A DNA stretch of 64,000 bases from contig NZ_JAUSXG010000001.1 of NCBI RefSeq assembly GCF_030815855.1, positions 868,001 through 932,000 on the forward strand. The letters are read 5' to 3'. The stretch comes from Variovorax paradoxus. Its GTDB lineage: Bacteria > Pseudomonadota > Gammaproteobacteria > Burkholderiales > Burkholderiaceae_C. Below are positions 26,799-36,080 of this stretch, one piece after another. Made by a program: the position numbers and the translations under genes. The notes below the pieces were generated by a model, which did not search any database, was not told where the DNA came from, and saw only the letters and a program-made list of their open reading frames with translations. How positions within the stretch are numbered: position 1 is the first letter of the stretch; every line of letters starts with the position of its first letter.

Positions 26799-28106
26799 AT
26801 GCCGGGCTCCATGGAAACCCTTAACGACTGGCTCGCACGCGCCGAGCAACTCCATCCGAAGAACATCGAGCTCGGCCTCGACCGCGCCAAAGAGATGGCG
26901 GCCCGGATGGGTCTGCGCTTCGACTGCCCGGTCATCACCGTGGCCGGCACCAACGGCAAGGGCTCGACCTGCGCGATGCTCGAATCGATCCTCACGCATG
27001 CGGGCTACCGCACGGCGGTTTTCACGTCGCCGCACCTGGTGCGCTTCGAAGAGCGGCTTCGGCTCCAGGGCGAGGCCGTCGATGCTTCTAAATTGATAGC
27101 AAATTTCGAGGCGGTGGAAGCGGCCCGGGGCGACATGGCCCTGACGTACTTCGAATTCACCACGCTCGGCATCCTGCGCTGCATGATCGAGGAAAAGCCG
27201 GACGTGGCGATTCTCGAAGTGGGGCTGGGCGGGCGGCTCGATGCAGTCAACATCATCGACACCGATTGCGCGGTCATCACCAGCATCGACCTCGATCACA
27301 TGGATTACCTCGGGCCCGACCGCGAAAGCATCGGCTTCGAGAAGGCCGGCATCATGCGCCCGGGCAAGCCCGCCATCGTGAGCGACCCGATGCCGCCGCA
27401 AAGCGTGATCGACCACGCGGCCGCCATCGGCGCCGACCTGTGGCGCTTCGGGCACGACTTCAACGTGTCGGGCGACAAGCAGCAGTGGGGCTGGTCGGGC
27501 CGCGGCAGGCGCTACAGCGGGCTCGCGTACCCGGCGCTGCGCGGCGCCAACCAGCTGCTCAATGCCGCGGGCGTGCTCGCGGCGCTCGAAGCGCTGCGGC
27601 AGCAGTTGCCCATCACCGCGCAGGCGGTACGCACGGGGCTCGCCATGGTCGAACTGCCGGGCCGCTTCCAGATCGTTCCGGGCGAGCCTGCGCTGGTGCT
27701 CGACGTGGCCCACAACGCGCATGCCGTCGCGGCGCTGGCCGAGAACCTCGACGCGATGGGTTTCTATCCGACCACGCACGGCGTGTTCGGTGTCATGGCC
27801 GACAAGGACCTGGCCCCGATCCTCGCGCGCATCGGGCCGATGATCGACCGCTGGTACTTCACCGATCTGCCGACGCCGCGCGCCGCCAAGGCCGGCGATC
27901 TGCTCGCGAGCTGGCAGGCGCAGAACACGCGCGCCGATGCCTCCGGCAGCGTGCATGCGGGGCCGATGGAAGCGCTGCGCGCAGCCATCGAGCACGCAGA
28001 CCCCGCTGATAGAATCGTGGTCTTCGGATCGTTCTTCACCGTGGGCGGCGTGCTGGAGCACGGCACTCCGCGGCTGCAAGCCAAACACCTGCTGCCCGGC
28101 GGCTGA
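26799..28106 (+). CDS. folC: Dihydrofolate/folylpolyglutamate synthase
   Basis: A 435-residue Mur-ligase-type enzyme that adds glutamate to folates. The ATP P-loop is VITVAGTNGKGSTCAMLESI. Other marks are YRTAVFTSPHLVRFEERLRL, LTYFEFTTLGILRCM, VGLGGRLDAVNIIDTDCAVI and LVLDVAHNAHAVAALAENL. An ATG at 26811 (METLNDW) is an equally good start. Inside the gene, at about 27084-27105, the coding sequence matches a CTAAATTGATAGC word that resembles a short dispersed repeat. The gene begins the folC-SPOR-cvpA-purF-metZ series. Confidence 0.95.
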   Translation: MPGSMETLNDWLARAEQLHPKNIELGLDRAKEMAARMGLRFDCPVITVAGTNGKGSTCAMLESILTHAGYRTAVFTSPHLVRFEERLRLQGEAVDASKLIANFEAVEAARGDMALTYFEFTTLGILRCMIEEKPDVAILEVGLGGRLDAVNIIDTDCAVITSIDLDHMDYLGPDRESIGFEKAGIMRPGKPAIVSDPMPPQSVIDHAAAIGADLWRFGHDFNVSGDKQQWGWSGRGRRYSGLAYPALRGANQLLNAAGVLAALEALRQQLPITAQAVRTGLAMVELPGRFQIVPGEPALVLDVAHNAHAVAALAENLDAMGFYPTTHGVFGVMADKDLAPILARIGPMIDRWYFTDLPTPRAAKAGDLLASWQAQNTRADASGSVHAGPMEALRAAIEHADPADRIVVFGSFFTVGGVLEHGTPRLQAKHLLPGG

Positions 28107-28167
28107 TCGCCGGACCGTCCGCCCCACCTGGCACCACCTCGCTGCACTCCTTCAGGGATCGAACTTC

Positions 28168-29049
28168 ATGGCGTTTTTCAAGTTCCGCACGCGCGGCCAG
28201 CAAGGCAACGAAGGACGCAGCGCACCGGCTGCCGTCCCCGCGGAAAGTGTGGAAACCATGCGTCGCCGTGCGCGCCACCGGCTGGTGGGCGCAGCGGTTC
28301 TGGTCTTGCTCGGCGTGATCGGCTTTCCGCTGTTGTTCGACACCCAGCCGCGGCCGGTGTCGGTCGACATTCCGATCGAGATTCCCGACCGCAACAAGGT
28401 CAAGCCGTTGCCGGTGCCTGCAACACCGACGACGCCGGCCGCTCCCACCGGGGCGGCCGACAGCGGCGCCCGCGTCGCGGCGGCGCCGTCGTCCGGCGGC
28501 ATGATCACCGAAACCGCCGACGGCAGGGAAATCGATCCGAGCAAGCCGGCGGCCAGCACGCCCGCGGCGGAAACCCGACCCGCGGCCGAGCCCAAGCCGG
28601 AGCGCAAGCCCGAGCCAAAGCCGGAACCGAAGCCGGAACGCAAGCCAGAGCCGAAGCCGGAAACCAAGCCCGAGCCGAAGCCGAAGCCAGAAGCCAAGCC
28701 GGAAACCAAGCCAGCGGCGCCAAAGCCCGCCTCGGCCGAAGACGGCAACCGCGCGCGCGCGCTGCTCGAAGGCAAGCCTTCCAACACCAGCACCAAGCCC
28801 GCCGCTTCCGAAGACGGCGGCCGCTTCGTGGTGCAGGTCGGTGCCTTTGCCGATGCGGACAAGGCGCGCGAAGTGCGGCAGAAACTCGAAAAGGCGGGCC
28901 TCAAGACCTATGTGAACGTGGCCAAGACGGCCGACGGCGAGCAGCGCACGCGTGTGCGTGTCGGCCCGTTCAGCTCACGCGCCGAGGCGGACAAGGCCGC
29001 GGAGAAGGTCAAGGGCTTGTCTTTGTCGGCCGCGATCCTCACGTTGTAG
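28168..29049 (+). CDS. SPOR-domain membrane protein (DedD-like)
   Basis: A 293-residue bitopic protein. Residues 1-30 are cytosolic, about 31-50 (HRLVGAAVLVLLGVIGFPLL) span the membrane, and the periplasmic part starts FDTQPRPVSVDIPIEIPDRN. A Lys/Pro/Glu repeat region (KPEPKPEPKPERKPEP and variants, about 148-190) forms a stiff linker. The C-terminal SPOR domain (GGRFVVQVGAFADADKAREV, RVRVGPFSSRAEADKAAEKV) binds denuded septal peptidoglycan. A role in cell division is likely, as for DedD and FtsN. The start at 28168 is chosen because upstream codons are in intergenic and folC DNA. Confidence 0.9.
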   Translation: MAFFKFRTRGQQGNEGRSAPAAVPAESVETMRRRARHRLVGAAVLVLLGVIGFPLLFDTQPRPVSVDIPIEIPDRNKVKPLPVPATPTTPAAPTGAADSGARVAAAPSSGGMITETADGREIDPSKPAASTPAAETRPAAEPKPERKPEPKPEPKPERKPEPKPETKPEPKPKPEAKPETKPAAPKPASAEDGNRARALLEGKPSNTSTKPAASEDGGRFVVQVGAFADADKAREVRQKLEKAGLKTYVNVAKTADGEQRTRVRVGPFSSRAEADKAAEKVKGLSLSAAILTL

Positions 29050-29067
29050 TAGCCATCGCTCGCTGCC

Positions 29068-29553
29068 GTGGCTTTGCTCGACTGGATTGCCGTCACGCTC
29101 ATCGTCGTGTCGATGCTGTTCGGCCTGTGGCGCGGCCTGGTGTTCGAAGTGATCTCGCTGGCGGGTTGGGTGGCTGCTTTCATCGCGGCCCAGTGGCTGG
29201 CATCGGACGTGGCGGCATGGTTGCCGTTCGGCGACCCGCAGGCCACCTGGCGCTATCCGCTGGCTTTCGTGGGGGTGTTCGTCGGGGTGGCGTTCGGCGT
29301 GGGCCTGGTGGCCGCGCTGACGCGAAAGCTGATTGCAGCTGTCGGCCTCAGGCCGGTGGACCGGATATTGGGTGGGGCCTTCGGAGCGGCGCGGGGTGCG
29401 GTTGCCCTGCTCGTGCTGGCGGTCATTGTTCATTTGCTGGCGTTGAGCGACAGTGCCTGGTGGCACGAATCGCACAGCGCCATTGTTCTCGATGCGGCAT
29501 TGCAGGGCCTGAAACCCGCGCTGCCTGAAAAGTTGGCAAGCTACCTGCCCTGA
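29068..29553 (+). CDS. cvpA: CvpA-family membrane protein
   Basis: A 161-residue protein with about four membrane helices. The start GTG at 29068 gives MALLDWIAVTLIVVSMLFGL, a standard CvpA N-terminus, followed by WRGLVFEVISLAGWVAAFIA and RPVDRILGGAFGAARGAVAL. CvpA is needed for colicin V production and envelope tolerance in enterics. It sits 12 bp before purF, the conserved partner. Confidence 0.93.
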   Translation: MALLDWIAVTLIVVSMLFGLWRGLVFEVISLAGWVAAFIAAQWLASDVAAWLPFGDPQATWRYPLAFVGVFVGVAFGVGLVAALTRKLIAAVGLRPVDRILGGAFGAARGAVALLVLAVIVHLLALSDSAWWHESHSAIVLDAALQGLKPALPEKLASYLP

Positions 29554-29565
29554 GAGGAATCGTTC

Positions 29566-31071
29566 ATGTGTGGAATCGTCGGCGTTGTCAGCAACGCACC
29601 CGTCAATCAGCTGCTCTATGACGCCTTGCTGCTGCTGCAGCACCGCGGCCAGGATGCGGCCGGCATCGTCACCCTGCTCGAACGCAAGTTCTTCATGCAC
29701 AAGGCCAAGGGCATGGTGCGCGACGTGTTCCGCACCCGCAACATGCGCGGGCTGCCGGGCAACGTGGGGCTGGGCCAGGTGCGCTACCCGACGGCCGGCA
29801 ACGCCTACAGCGAGGAAGAGGCGCAGCCCTTCTACGTGAACGCGCCCTTCGGCATCGTGCTGGTGCACAACGGCAATCTCACCAACGCGCATGCGCTGCG
29901 CGCGGAACTGTTCTCCACCGACCACCGCCACACCAACACCGAGAGCGACTCCGAAGTGCTGCTCAACGTGCTGGCGCACGAACTCGAGCGCGCCTCGCGC
30001 GGCGTGCCGCTGAACCCGGCCGAGGTGTTTGCCGCGGTCAAGAGCATGAACAAGCGGCTGCGCGGCTCGTATGCCGTGGTGTCGCTGATCGCGGGCCACG
30101 GCCTGCTGGCTTTCCGCGACCCCTACGGCATTCGCCCGCTCTGCATGGGCCGCAATGCCGCGGACGGCACCGTGATGGTGGCCAGCGAATCGGTGGCGCT
30201 CGAAGGTTCGGGCCATGTGTTCGAGCGCAACATCGAACCCGGTGAAGCCGTGTTCATCGACTTGCAGGGCAAGGTGCACTCGATGCAGTGCGCCGAAGCG
30301 CCGACGCTGAACCCCTGCATCTTCGAATTCGTCTACCTGGCGCGTCCGGACTCGGTGCTCGACGGCATCTCGGTGTACCAGGCGCGGCTCAACCTGGGCG
30401 AGACGCTGGCCAAGCGCGTGGTGTCCACCGTGCCGCCGAACCAGATCGACGTGATCATCCCCATTCCGGAATCGAGCCGCCCGAGCGCCACCCAGCTCGC
30501 GCACCTCCTGGGCGTGCCGTACCGCGAAGGCTTCGTGAAGAACCGCTACGTGGGCCGCACCTTCATCATGCCGGGGCAGGGCGTGCGCAAGAAGTCGGTG
30601 CGCCAGAAGCTCAACGTGATTGCCAGCGAGTTCAAGGGCCGCAACGTGCTGTTGGTCGACGACTCGATCGTGCGCGGCACCACCAGCCGCGAAATCGTGC
30701 AGATGGCCCGCGATGCCGGCGCGCGCAAGGTCTACCTCGCCAGCGCCGCGCCGCCGGTGCGCTACCCCAACGTCTACGGCATCGACATGCCGACCAAGGA
30801 CGAACTGGTGGCGCACGACCGCACGGTCGAAGAAATCCGCGAACTGATCGGCTGCGACGCGTTGATCTACCAGGACGTGGACGCGATGAAGCGCGCCATC
30901 GGTTCGCTCAACCCCAAGCTGAATGGCTTCGACGCCTCGTGCTTCGACGGCGTGTACGTGACCGGCGATATCGACACCGAGGCGATCTCGCGCATGAACG
31001 GTAACCGTCCGCGCATCGAAGAGACCGAAGAAGATTCGTCGCGCCTTGCGCTTCCCAATCACAGCGAGTGA
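29566..31071 (+). CDS. purF: Amidophosphoribosyltransferase
   Basis: A 501-residue first enzyme of purine synthesis, making phosphoribosylamine from PRPP and glutamine. The glutaminase nucleophile is Cys2 (MCGIVGVVSNAPVN), exposed after Met removal. Glutaminase features are HRGQDAAGIVTL and GNVGLGQVRYPTAG; the PRPP loop is NVLLVDDSIVRGTTSREIVQ. The length is normal. Its last four bases GTGA are shared with the metZ start. Confidence 0.97.
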   Translation: MCGIVGVVSNAPVNQLLYDALLLLQHRGQDAAGIVTLLERKFFMHKAKGMVRDVFRTRNMRGLPGNVGLGQVRYPTAGNAYSEEEAQPFYVNAPFGIVLVHNGNLTNAHALRAELFSTDHRHTNTESDSEVLLNVLAHELERASRGVPLNPAEVFAAVKSMNKRLRGSYAVVSLIAGHGLLAFRDPYGIRPLCMGRNAADGTVMVASESVALEGSGHVFERNIEPGEAVFIDLQGKVHSMQCAEAPTLNPCIFEFVYLARPDSVLDGISVYQARLNLGETLAKRVVSTVPPNQIDVIIPIPESSRPSATQLAHLLGVPYREGFVKNRYVGRTFIMPGQGVRKKSVRQKLNVIASEFKGRNVLLVDDSIVRGTTSREIVQMARDAGARKVYLASAAPPVRYPNVYGIDMPTKDELVAHDRTVEEIRELIGCDALIYQDVDAMKRAIGSLNPKLNGFDASCFDGVYVTGDIDTEAISRMNGNRPRIEETEEDSSRLALPNHSE

Positions 31072-32303
31072 GAGCTGAATTGACCGCCGATGAACGAACC
31101 CTGCCGCTCGGACTGCACCGCGACACGCTCGCGCTGCGCACCGGGCTCGCGCCCAGCCAGCACGGCGAGCACTCCGAAGCGCTGTTCCTGACCAGCGGCT
31201 TCGTGCAGCCCGACGCCGAAACCTCGGCGCGCCGCTTTGCCGGCACCGAAGCGGGCTTCACCTACTCGCGCACTTCCAACCCGACGGTCACCAGCTTCGA
31301 GCAGCGCCTTGCGGCCATGGAAGGCACGGAGGCCGCCATCGGCGCCTCCACCGGCATGGGCGCCATCCTCATGATGTGCATGGGCCTGCTCAAGGCGGGC
31401 GACCATGTGATCTGCTCGCGCTCGGTGTTCGGCTCCACGCTGAACCTGTTCGGCAAGGAGTTCGCCAAGTTCGGCGTCGAGACCACCTTCGTCTCGCAGA
31501 CCGACGTGGCCGAATGGCGCGCGGCCTTGAAGCCCAATACCCGGCTGCTGTTCGCCGAAACGCCGACCAATCCGCTGACCGAGGTGTGCGACATCCGCGC
31601 GCTGGCCGACCTGGCGCACGGCGCCGGCGCGTTGCTCGCGGTCGACAACTGCTTTTGCACGCCCGCGCTGCAGCGCCCGACCGAACTGGGCGCCGACCTC
31701 GTCATTCATTCCGGCACCAAGTACCTCGACGGCCAGGGCCGCGTGATGGCCGGCGCAATCTGTGGTCCGTCGAAGCTCATCGTCGACGTGTTCGGGCCGG
31801 TGGTTCGCACCGCGGGCATGGCGCTGTCGCCGTTCAATGCGTGGGTGGTGCTCAAGGGGCTGGAAACGCTCGGCATCCGCATGCAGGCGCAGTGCGCCAA
31901 TGCGCTGGCCGTGGCGCAGTGGCTCGAAACGCAGCCCGGCGTTGCGCGCGTCTACTACCCGGGCCTGGCCTCGCACCCCCAGCATGAACTGGCCATGCGC
32001 CAGCAGTCGGGGCAGGGCGGGGCGGTGGTGTCGTTCGACGTGGTCGGTAGCGACCCCGAAACGGCGCGCGCCAATGCCTTCCACGTGATCAACAGCACGC
32101 GCGTGGTGAGCATTGCCACCAACCTGGGCGACACCAAGACCATCATCACGCACCCGGGCACCACCTCGCATGGACGCCTGACCGAAGTGCAGCGCCAGGC
32201 CGCCGGCATCAGCCAGGGGCTCATCCGCGTCGCGGTCGGCCTCGAGTACATCGACGACATCAAGGCCGACTTGCTCCGCGGCCTTGGCACCCTGAAATCC
32301 TGA
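31068..32303 (+). CDS. metZ: O-succinylhomoserine sulfhydrylase
   Basis: A 411-residue PLP enzyme that makes homocysteine directly from O-succinylhomoserine and sulfide. The PLP lysine is in [20 protein letters not shown]. Other features: [40 protein letters not shown] and [20 protein letters not shown]. The start codon is a GTG at 31068 that overlaps the purF stop (GTGA). A cystathionine gamma-synthase-like activity is possible, but the purF-metZ order is typical of metZ in Burkholderiales. Confidence 0.93.
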   Translation: MRAELTADERTLPLGLHRDTLALRTGLAPSQHGEHSEALFLTSGFVQPDAETSARRFAGTEAGFTYSRTSNPTVTSFEQRLAAMEGTEAAIGASTGMGAILMMCMGLLKAGDHVICSRSVFGSTLNLFGKEFAKFGVETTFVSQTDVAEWRAALKPNTRLLFAETPTNPLTEVCDIRALADLAHGAGALLAVDNCFCTPALQRPTELGADLVIHSGTKYLDGQGRVMAGAICGPSKLIVDVFGPVVRTAGMALSPFNAWVVLKGLETLGIRMQAQCANALAVAQWLETQPGVARVYYPGLASHPQHELAMRQQSGQGGAVVSFDVVGSDPETARANAFHVINSTRVVSIATNLGDTKTIITHPGTTSHGRLTEVQRQAAGISQGLIRVAVGLEYIDDIKADLLRGLGTLKS

Positions 32304-32311
32304 TCGACCCC

Positions 32312-33700
32312 ATGACCGGCAAAGTTCGCACCCGCATCGCTCCGTCTCCCACCGGTTTTCTTCACCTGGGCACCGCGCGCACCGCGCTTTATTCGTGGGC
32401 CTATGCGCGCCATCACGGCGGCGAGTTCGTGCTGCGCATCGAAGACACCGACGTGGCCCGTTCCACGCAGGATTCGACCGACCAGATCCTGGCTTCGATG
32501 CACTGGCTCGGCCTGGACTACGACGAAGGCCCGATCTACCAGATGCAGCGCCTGGAGCGCTACCGCGAAGTCATCGCGCAGATGCTCGCGGCCGGCACCG
32601 CCTATCACTGCTATTGCACGCCGGCCGAGCTCGACGAAATGCGCGAGGCGCAGCGCGCGCGCGGCGAAAAAACGCTGTACGACCGCCGCTGGCGTCCCGA
32701 GCCGGGCAAGGTGCTTCCGCCCGTGCCCGAAGGCGTGCCGCCGGTGGTGCGCTTCTGCAATCCGCCCGAAGGCGACGTGACCTGGAACGACCTCGTCAAG
32801 GGCGAGATCACCATCAACAACCGCGAGATCGACGACCTCATCATCCTGCGGCCCGACGGTGTGCCGACCTACAACTTCGCGGTGGTGGTGGACGACTGGG
32901 ACATGGCCATCACGCACGTGTTCCGCGGCGACGAGCACATCAACAACACGCCGTGGCAGATCAACATCTTTCGCGCACTGGGCGCGCCGCTGCCTGCGTT
33001 CGGCCATGTGCCGGTCATCCTCGGCGACGACGGACAGAAGCTCTCGAAGCGCCGCGGCGCCGTGAGCGTGACCGCGTACGAAGAGAACGGCTATCTGCCC
33101 GAAGCCATGCTCAACTATCTTGCGCGCCTCGGCTGGAGCCATGGCGACGACGAGCTCTTCACGCGCGAGCAGATGGTGAGCTGGTTCGACGGTTCGCACC
33201 TGTCGAAGAGCCCCGCGCAATGGGACGCCGCGAAGCTCGCGTGGGTCAATGCGCAGTACATCAAGGCCAAGGCCGATGCGGAGCTCGCACCGCTGGTGGC
33301 TGCGCAGCTGAAGAAGCGCGACATCGAGGCCGACGATCGCCTCGTCGCCATCTGCGCGCTCTTCAAGGACCGCTGCGAAACCACCGTCGCCCTGGCCGAC
33401 TGGGCCGCCGCGTTCTACGCGGACGTCACGCCGAGTGAAGCCGATCGCATGCAGCACGTGACCGATGCCGTGAAGCCCGTCATCGCCACGCTGGCCGAGA
33501 AGCTCGCGGGCGTGCCCTGGGAAAAAGTTTCGATCGCAGCGGCCATCAAGGAAGTTCTGGCCGCGCATTCGGTGAAAATGCCTGTGTTGGCCATGCCGGT
33601 TCGCGTCCTCGTGATGGGAACACCGCAGACGCCATCCCTCGATTCGGTGCTCGCAATTTTTTCTCGTGAAAAAGTTGTGGAGCGTCTGAAAAGGGCCTGA
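32312..33700 (+). CDS. gltX: Glutamyl-tRNA synthetase
   Basis: A 462-residue class I aminoacyl-tRNA synthetase. The HIGH-type motif is in [20 protein letters not shown], the KMSKS-type in [20 protein letters not shown]; between them are [17 protein letters not shown] and related contacts. The C-terminal anticodon-binding helical region is complete. It lies 8 bp after metZ and directly upstream of a tRNA operon that includes tRNA-Glu, its substrate. Confidence 0.97.
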   Translation: MTGKVRTRIAPSPTGFLHLGTARTALYSWAYARHHGGEFVLRIEDTDVARSTQDSTDQILASMHWLGLDYDEGPIYQMQRLERYREVIAQMLAAGTAYHCYCTPAELDEMREAQRARGEKTLYDRRWRPEPGKVLPPVPEGVPPVVRFCNPPEGDVTWNDLVKGEITINNREIDDLIILRPDGVPTYNFAVVVDDWDMAITHVFRGDEHINNTPWQINIFRALGAPLPAFGHVPVILGDDGQKLSKRRGAVSVTAYEENGYLPEAMLNYLARLGWSHGDDELFTREQMVSWFDGSHLSKSPAQWDAAKLAWVNAQYIKAKADAELAPLVAAQLKKRDIEADDRLVAICALFKDRCETTVALADWAAAFYADVTPSEADRMQHVTDAVKPVIATLAEKLAGVPWEKVSIAAAIKEVLAAHSVKMPVLAMPVRVLVMGTPQTPSLDSVLAIFSREKVVERLKRA

Positions 33701-33736
33701 TTTTTCGGTCTATAATTCGAGGCTCGACACCCACAC

Positions 33737-33812
<76 letters not shown>

Positions 33813-33866
33813 TCAAAGTGTCGAGAAGAAGATAAGTGCTGATCTCAGCACGGTTCCTAAGGTTTT

Positions 33867-33942
33867 GACCCTATCGTCTAGAGGCCTAGGACACCACCCT
33901 TTCACGGTGGCTACCGGGGTTCGAATCCCCGTAGGGTCGCCA
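33867..33942 (+). tRNA. tRNA-Glu (anticodon TTC)
   Basis: A 76-nt cloverleaf with encoded CCA. Acceptor GACCCTA/TAGGGTC, anticodon stem-loop CCACC-CTTTCAC-GGTGG (anticodon TTC), T arm GGGGTTCGAATCCCC. Second gene of the cluster. Confidence 0.97.
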
Positions 33943-34005
33943 GTTTCATGCAAGTGAAGCAGGCACGAGTTGTCAACACTCGGCTCCGCAAGGAGTGAAC
34001 GTTGT

Positions 34006-34395
34006 CTACCAGGAGTGGTAGTTCAGTTGGTTAGAATACCGGCCTGTCACGCCGGGGGTCGCGGGTTCGAGTCCCGTCCACTCCGCCAGATTCTCGTTAG
34101 AAATCAATGGGTTGCACGCTTCAGCTTGCAGCCCATTTTGGTTTTTGGAATCTGATGCGGGTACTTTGGAATATGCCGGCCGCTCGTTGTCGTATGGGTG
34201 GTACTCGTTGTCGTGCCACTCCCGGCACTCTGCGCCGCAGGCATCGGCGCATTCCGGGTGCATCCGGTTGGTGAACCATCCATCATCGACCGACTTCCAC
34301 ATTTGATGCAGGTCGCCCTTGGCGATTGCCTCGCCGCACCATGCGCACTGATGCTGCTTCCTGGCCCGGATCGTTTCCGTGTTGGTGCAAAACAT
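34006..34395 (-). CDS. Phage-type small zinc-binding protein, 3' end running into tRNA-Asp
   Basis: A 129-residue frame. Residues 1-75 look real: MFCTNTETIRARKQHQCAWC with Cys17-x2-Cys20, then MHPECADACGAEC with His46, Cys49 and Cys53, a treble-clef-like zinc site as in small phage proteins. It starts 9 bp after the stop of the integrase fragment on the same strand. From about residue 103 onward the frame is antisense to tRNA-Asp and gives the well-known spurious TGLEPATPGVTGRYSNQLNY peptide. Integration has therefore probably replaced the natural C-terminus, and expression is doubtful. Confidence 0.55.
   Translation of the reverse strand: MFCTNTETIRARKQHQCAWCGEAIAKGDLHQMWKSVDDGWFTNRMHPECADACGAECREWHDNEYHPYDNERPAYSKVPASDSKNQNGLQAEACNPLISNENLAEWTGLEPATPGVTGRYSNQLNYHSW
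34012..34088 (+). tRNA. tRNA-Asp (anticodon GTC), island integration site
   Basis: A 77-nt cloverleaf with encoded CCA. Acceptor GGAGTGG/CCACTCC, anticodon stem-loop CCGGC-CTGTCAC-GCCGG (anticodon GTC), T arm GCGGGTTCGAGTCCCGT. The gene is intact, but no terminator follows it. The matching terminator lies at 49600-49635 next to a duplicate of this gene's 3' end. The tRNA is thus the left boundary of a genomic island. Confidence 0.97.
34044..34088 (+). repeat. Left attachment repeat (attL) within tRNA-Asp
   Basis: 45 bp covering the anticodon loop, T arm, acceptor 3' strand and CCA of tRNA-Asp. It equals 49550-49594 at 44 of 45 positions; the difference is in the anticodon-stem/variable region (CGGGGGTC here, CGGAGGTC there). 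Confidence 0.93.
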
Positions 34396-34404
34396 GGTTG
34401 CCCT

Positions 34405-34692
34405 TCAGCCCGCAGGCGTTGCCTTCTTCGATTTGCTTCGGTCGTAATGCTTAGCCAGCATCGCATCGCTGCTATGCAGTAGGGCATCCTTGGTGTCCTT
34501 GTCCCCACGCTGCTGCTTGTCCGTCGTGCCCTTGGGCCGGCAGTCTTGCAGCGAGAACTTCGCGAACGGCATCTTCCGCTTCTTGGCCTCCGCGATGCAT
34601 TCGCGCATCAGGTCTTCGAGCATCGCCTTCCATCCGCCCTTGGTGTACGGCTCCTTGGTACCGAGCTTGAGGGCACAGATTCGAACGATGTT
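34405..34692 (-). pseudogene. Tyrosine-recombinase integrase, C-terminal fragment
   Basis: An open frame of 95 codons, bounded upstream by a TAG at 34695-34693, reads ...KEPYTKGGWKAMLEDLMREC...FSLQDCRPKGTTDKQQRGD, then DALLHSSDAMLAKHYDRSKS, then KKATPAG. This is the end of a phage/island integrase: Arg of the second box in QDCRPKG, the H-x-x-H region (LLHSS) and the nucleophilic Tyr in KHYDR. The N-terminal DNA-binding and first catalytic Arg regions are absent. It is a truncated relic of the recombinase that mobilised an element here. Confidence 0.82.
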
Positions 34693-34982
34693 CTAGTCAA
34701 CTACGTCTTCCCAAGCAACGCGCCGGAGTACCACGCGTTCCATCATCGACGCACCGGGGCGGAAGCGAATTTGCTGGCCTTCCTGCCATGCGTCCACGCG
34801 ACTGAGGACACATTGGGACATGTCATCTACTTCGCGATGAACTTCGACCAACTGGAACCTCACCGGATCTCGATACATGCGGTCCACAGGCTGCTCGTGG
34901 ATGGTCCATTGAAGACCGAGGTTCAAGCCATGCTAGACAATGCCGATCTAAGGTATGTAGCGGCTTTGGAGGGCAAAACTTC
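34693..34982. other. Gene-poor junction between integrase relic and AraC gene
   Basis: 290 bp at the left junction of the cargo. A plus-strand frame through this stretch (YVFPSNAPEYHAFHHRRTGA, then LGHVIYFAMNFDQLEPHRIS) reads like natural protein but has no clear start and runs on antisense into the AraC gene. It may be the remnant of an interrupted gene. No promoter or repeat is evident. Confidence 0.35.
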
Positions 34983-35894
34983 TTACGCGAGGCGCATTCG
35001 CCTGACGTCTTCTCGCGGCGATGCTCCAAACAGCCGGCTGTACTCGCGGCTGAACTGGGAAGGGCTTTCGTAGCCGACAAGCCCGCCGGCTCTGCCTGCG
35101 TCGATGTTCTGGCTCAGCATCATTTGACGAGCCTCCTGCAGTCTCAATTGCTTCTGGTACTGAAGAGGGCTTGTGCCGGTGATGGATCGGAAGTGCTGCC
35201 GAAAGGTCGACGGGCTCATGTGCGCACGCGCGGCGAATTCGTTCATGTTGAGCGGCTGCTTGAAATTCTGCTTGAGCCAGACGACCGCCTTGGCGATCTG
35301 CTGACCGGGCGATCCGTTCAAGGCCAGATGCTGGAGCCGGGGCCCATGCGGCCCGGCCATGAGACGAACCGTGATCTCCCGTTGGATCAAGGGTGCGAGT
35401 TGCGGAACGAGCGCCGGCTCAGCGAGAAGATTGACCAATCTGACGAGCGCCTCCATGAGAGGCGCATCCAGACGCTCGACGGCGATGGACCGACCTGATG
35501 GCCGGCGCGGCGGCGGCAATCGCATCTCCGCCGCGACCTGTGCGATATCGAGAGCGTCGAGGGTTAGCACCAGCGCAAGCACCGGCTCGTGCACGCTGGC
35601 TCGCGTCACATGAGAGATCACCGGCAGGTCCACCGTCGTCAGCAATGCTTGGCCCGGGCCGTAATCGATGACCTCCTCATCAAGCAAGACCCGCTTGCCC
35701 CCTTGCGCGACGACGGCTAGACCGAGGTGGTAAATGCAGGGGAGCGGCTCGGTCGGGGCTTTCCGGCGGTAGAGCAACAGAGAGGGGATGGCCGTTGCGT
35801 AGTCGCCGTCGGACGCTGCGACGGCCGCAACCGCGCGAGCCAGCTGGTTCGAGGCCTGGGCCGTGGGCTTGTTGGATGAGAGGCCACTGTCCAT
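34983..35894 (-). CDS. AraC-family transcriptional regulator
   Basis: A 303-residue regulator. The N-terminal effector domain (about 30-190) has the AraC_N cupin-like pattern: GLAVVAQGGKRVLLDEEVID, YGPGQALLTTVDLPVISHVT. The C-terminal two-helix-turn-helix domain (about 205-298) has PLNMNEFAARAHMSPSTFRQ HFRSITGTSP-type first HTH and GGLVGYESPSQFSREYSRLF second HTH. The subgroup often controls an adjacent SDR or oxidoreductase. The divergent SnoaL/SDR genes at 36081-37621 are the likely targets. The ligand is unknown. Confidence 0.9.
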   Translation of the reverse strand: MDSGLSSNKPTAQASNQLARAVAAVAASDGDYATAIPSLLLYRRKAPTEPLPCIYHLGLAVVAQGGKRVLLDEEVIDYGPGQALLTTVDLPVISHVTRASVHEPVLALVLTLDALDIAQVAAEMRLPPPRRPSGRSIAVERLDAPLMEALVRLVNLLAEPALVPQLAPLIQREITVRLMAGPHGPRLQHLALNGSPGQQIAKAVVWLKQNFKQPLNMNEFAARAHMSPSTFRQHFRSITGTSPLQYQKQLRLQEARQMMLSQNIDAGRAGGLVGYESPSQFSREYSRLFGASPREDVRRMRLA

Positions 35895-36080
35895 GGGAAT
35901 TTCCTCCGGTTATCGGGGTCGCCCCATCCTAGCCCTGGCCTCGCACCACATCGGCCATTTCGACGGAATGCCGTCATTTCAGGCAAGAACCTCAGCAGAT
36001 CCGGCGAGACGTTGCTCCGGAATTTCTCGACACTGAACTTCTATTTTGTAGACAACGGGCCTGGCCCAGGAGCAACGATC

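Noticed and set aside
28600..28740. Tandem DNA repeat (KPEPKPE-coding)
   Set aside because: It is the Lys/Pro/Glu linker of the SPOR protein with varied codons, not an independent repeat or CRISPR.
34693..34926. Minus-strand frame next to the integrase fragment as a possible gene
   Set aside because: A plus-strand frame over the same DNA reads equally well; neither has a start signal or a known domain.
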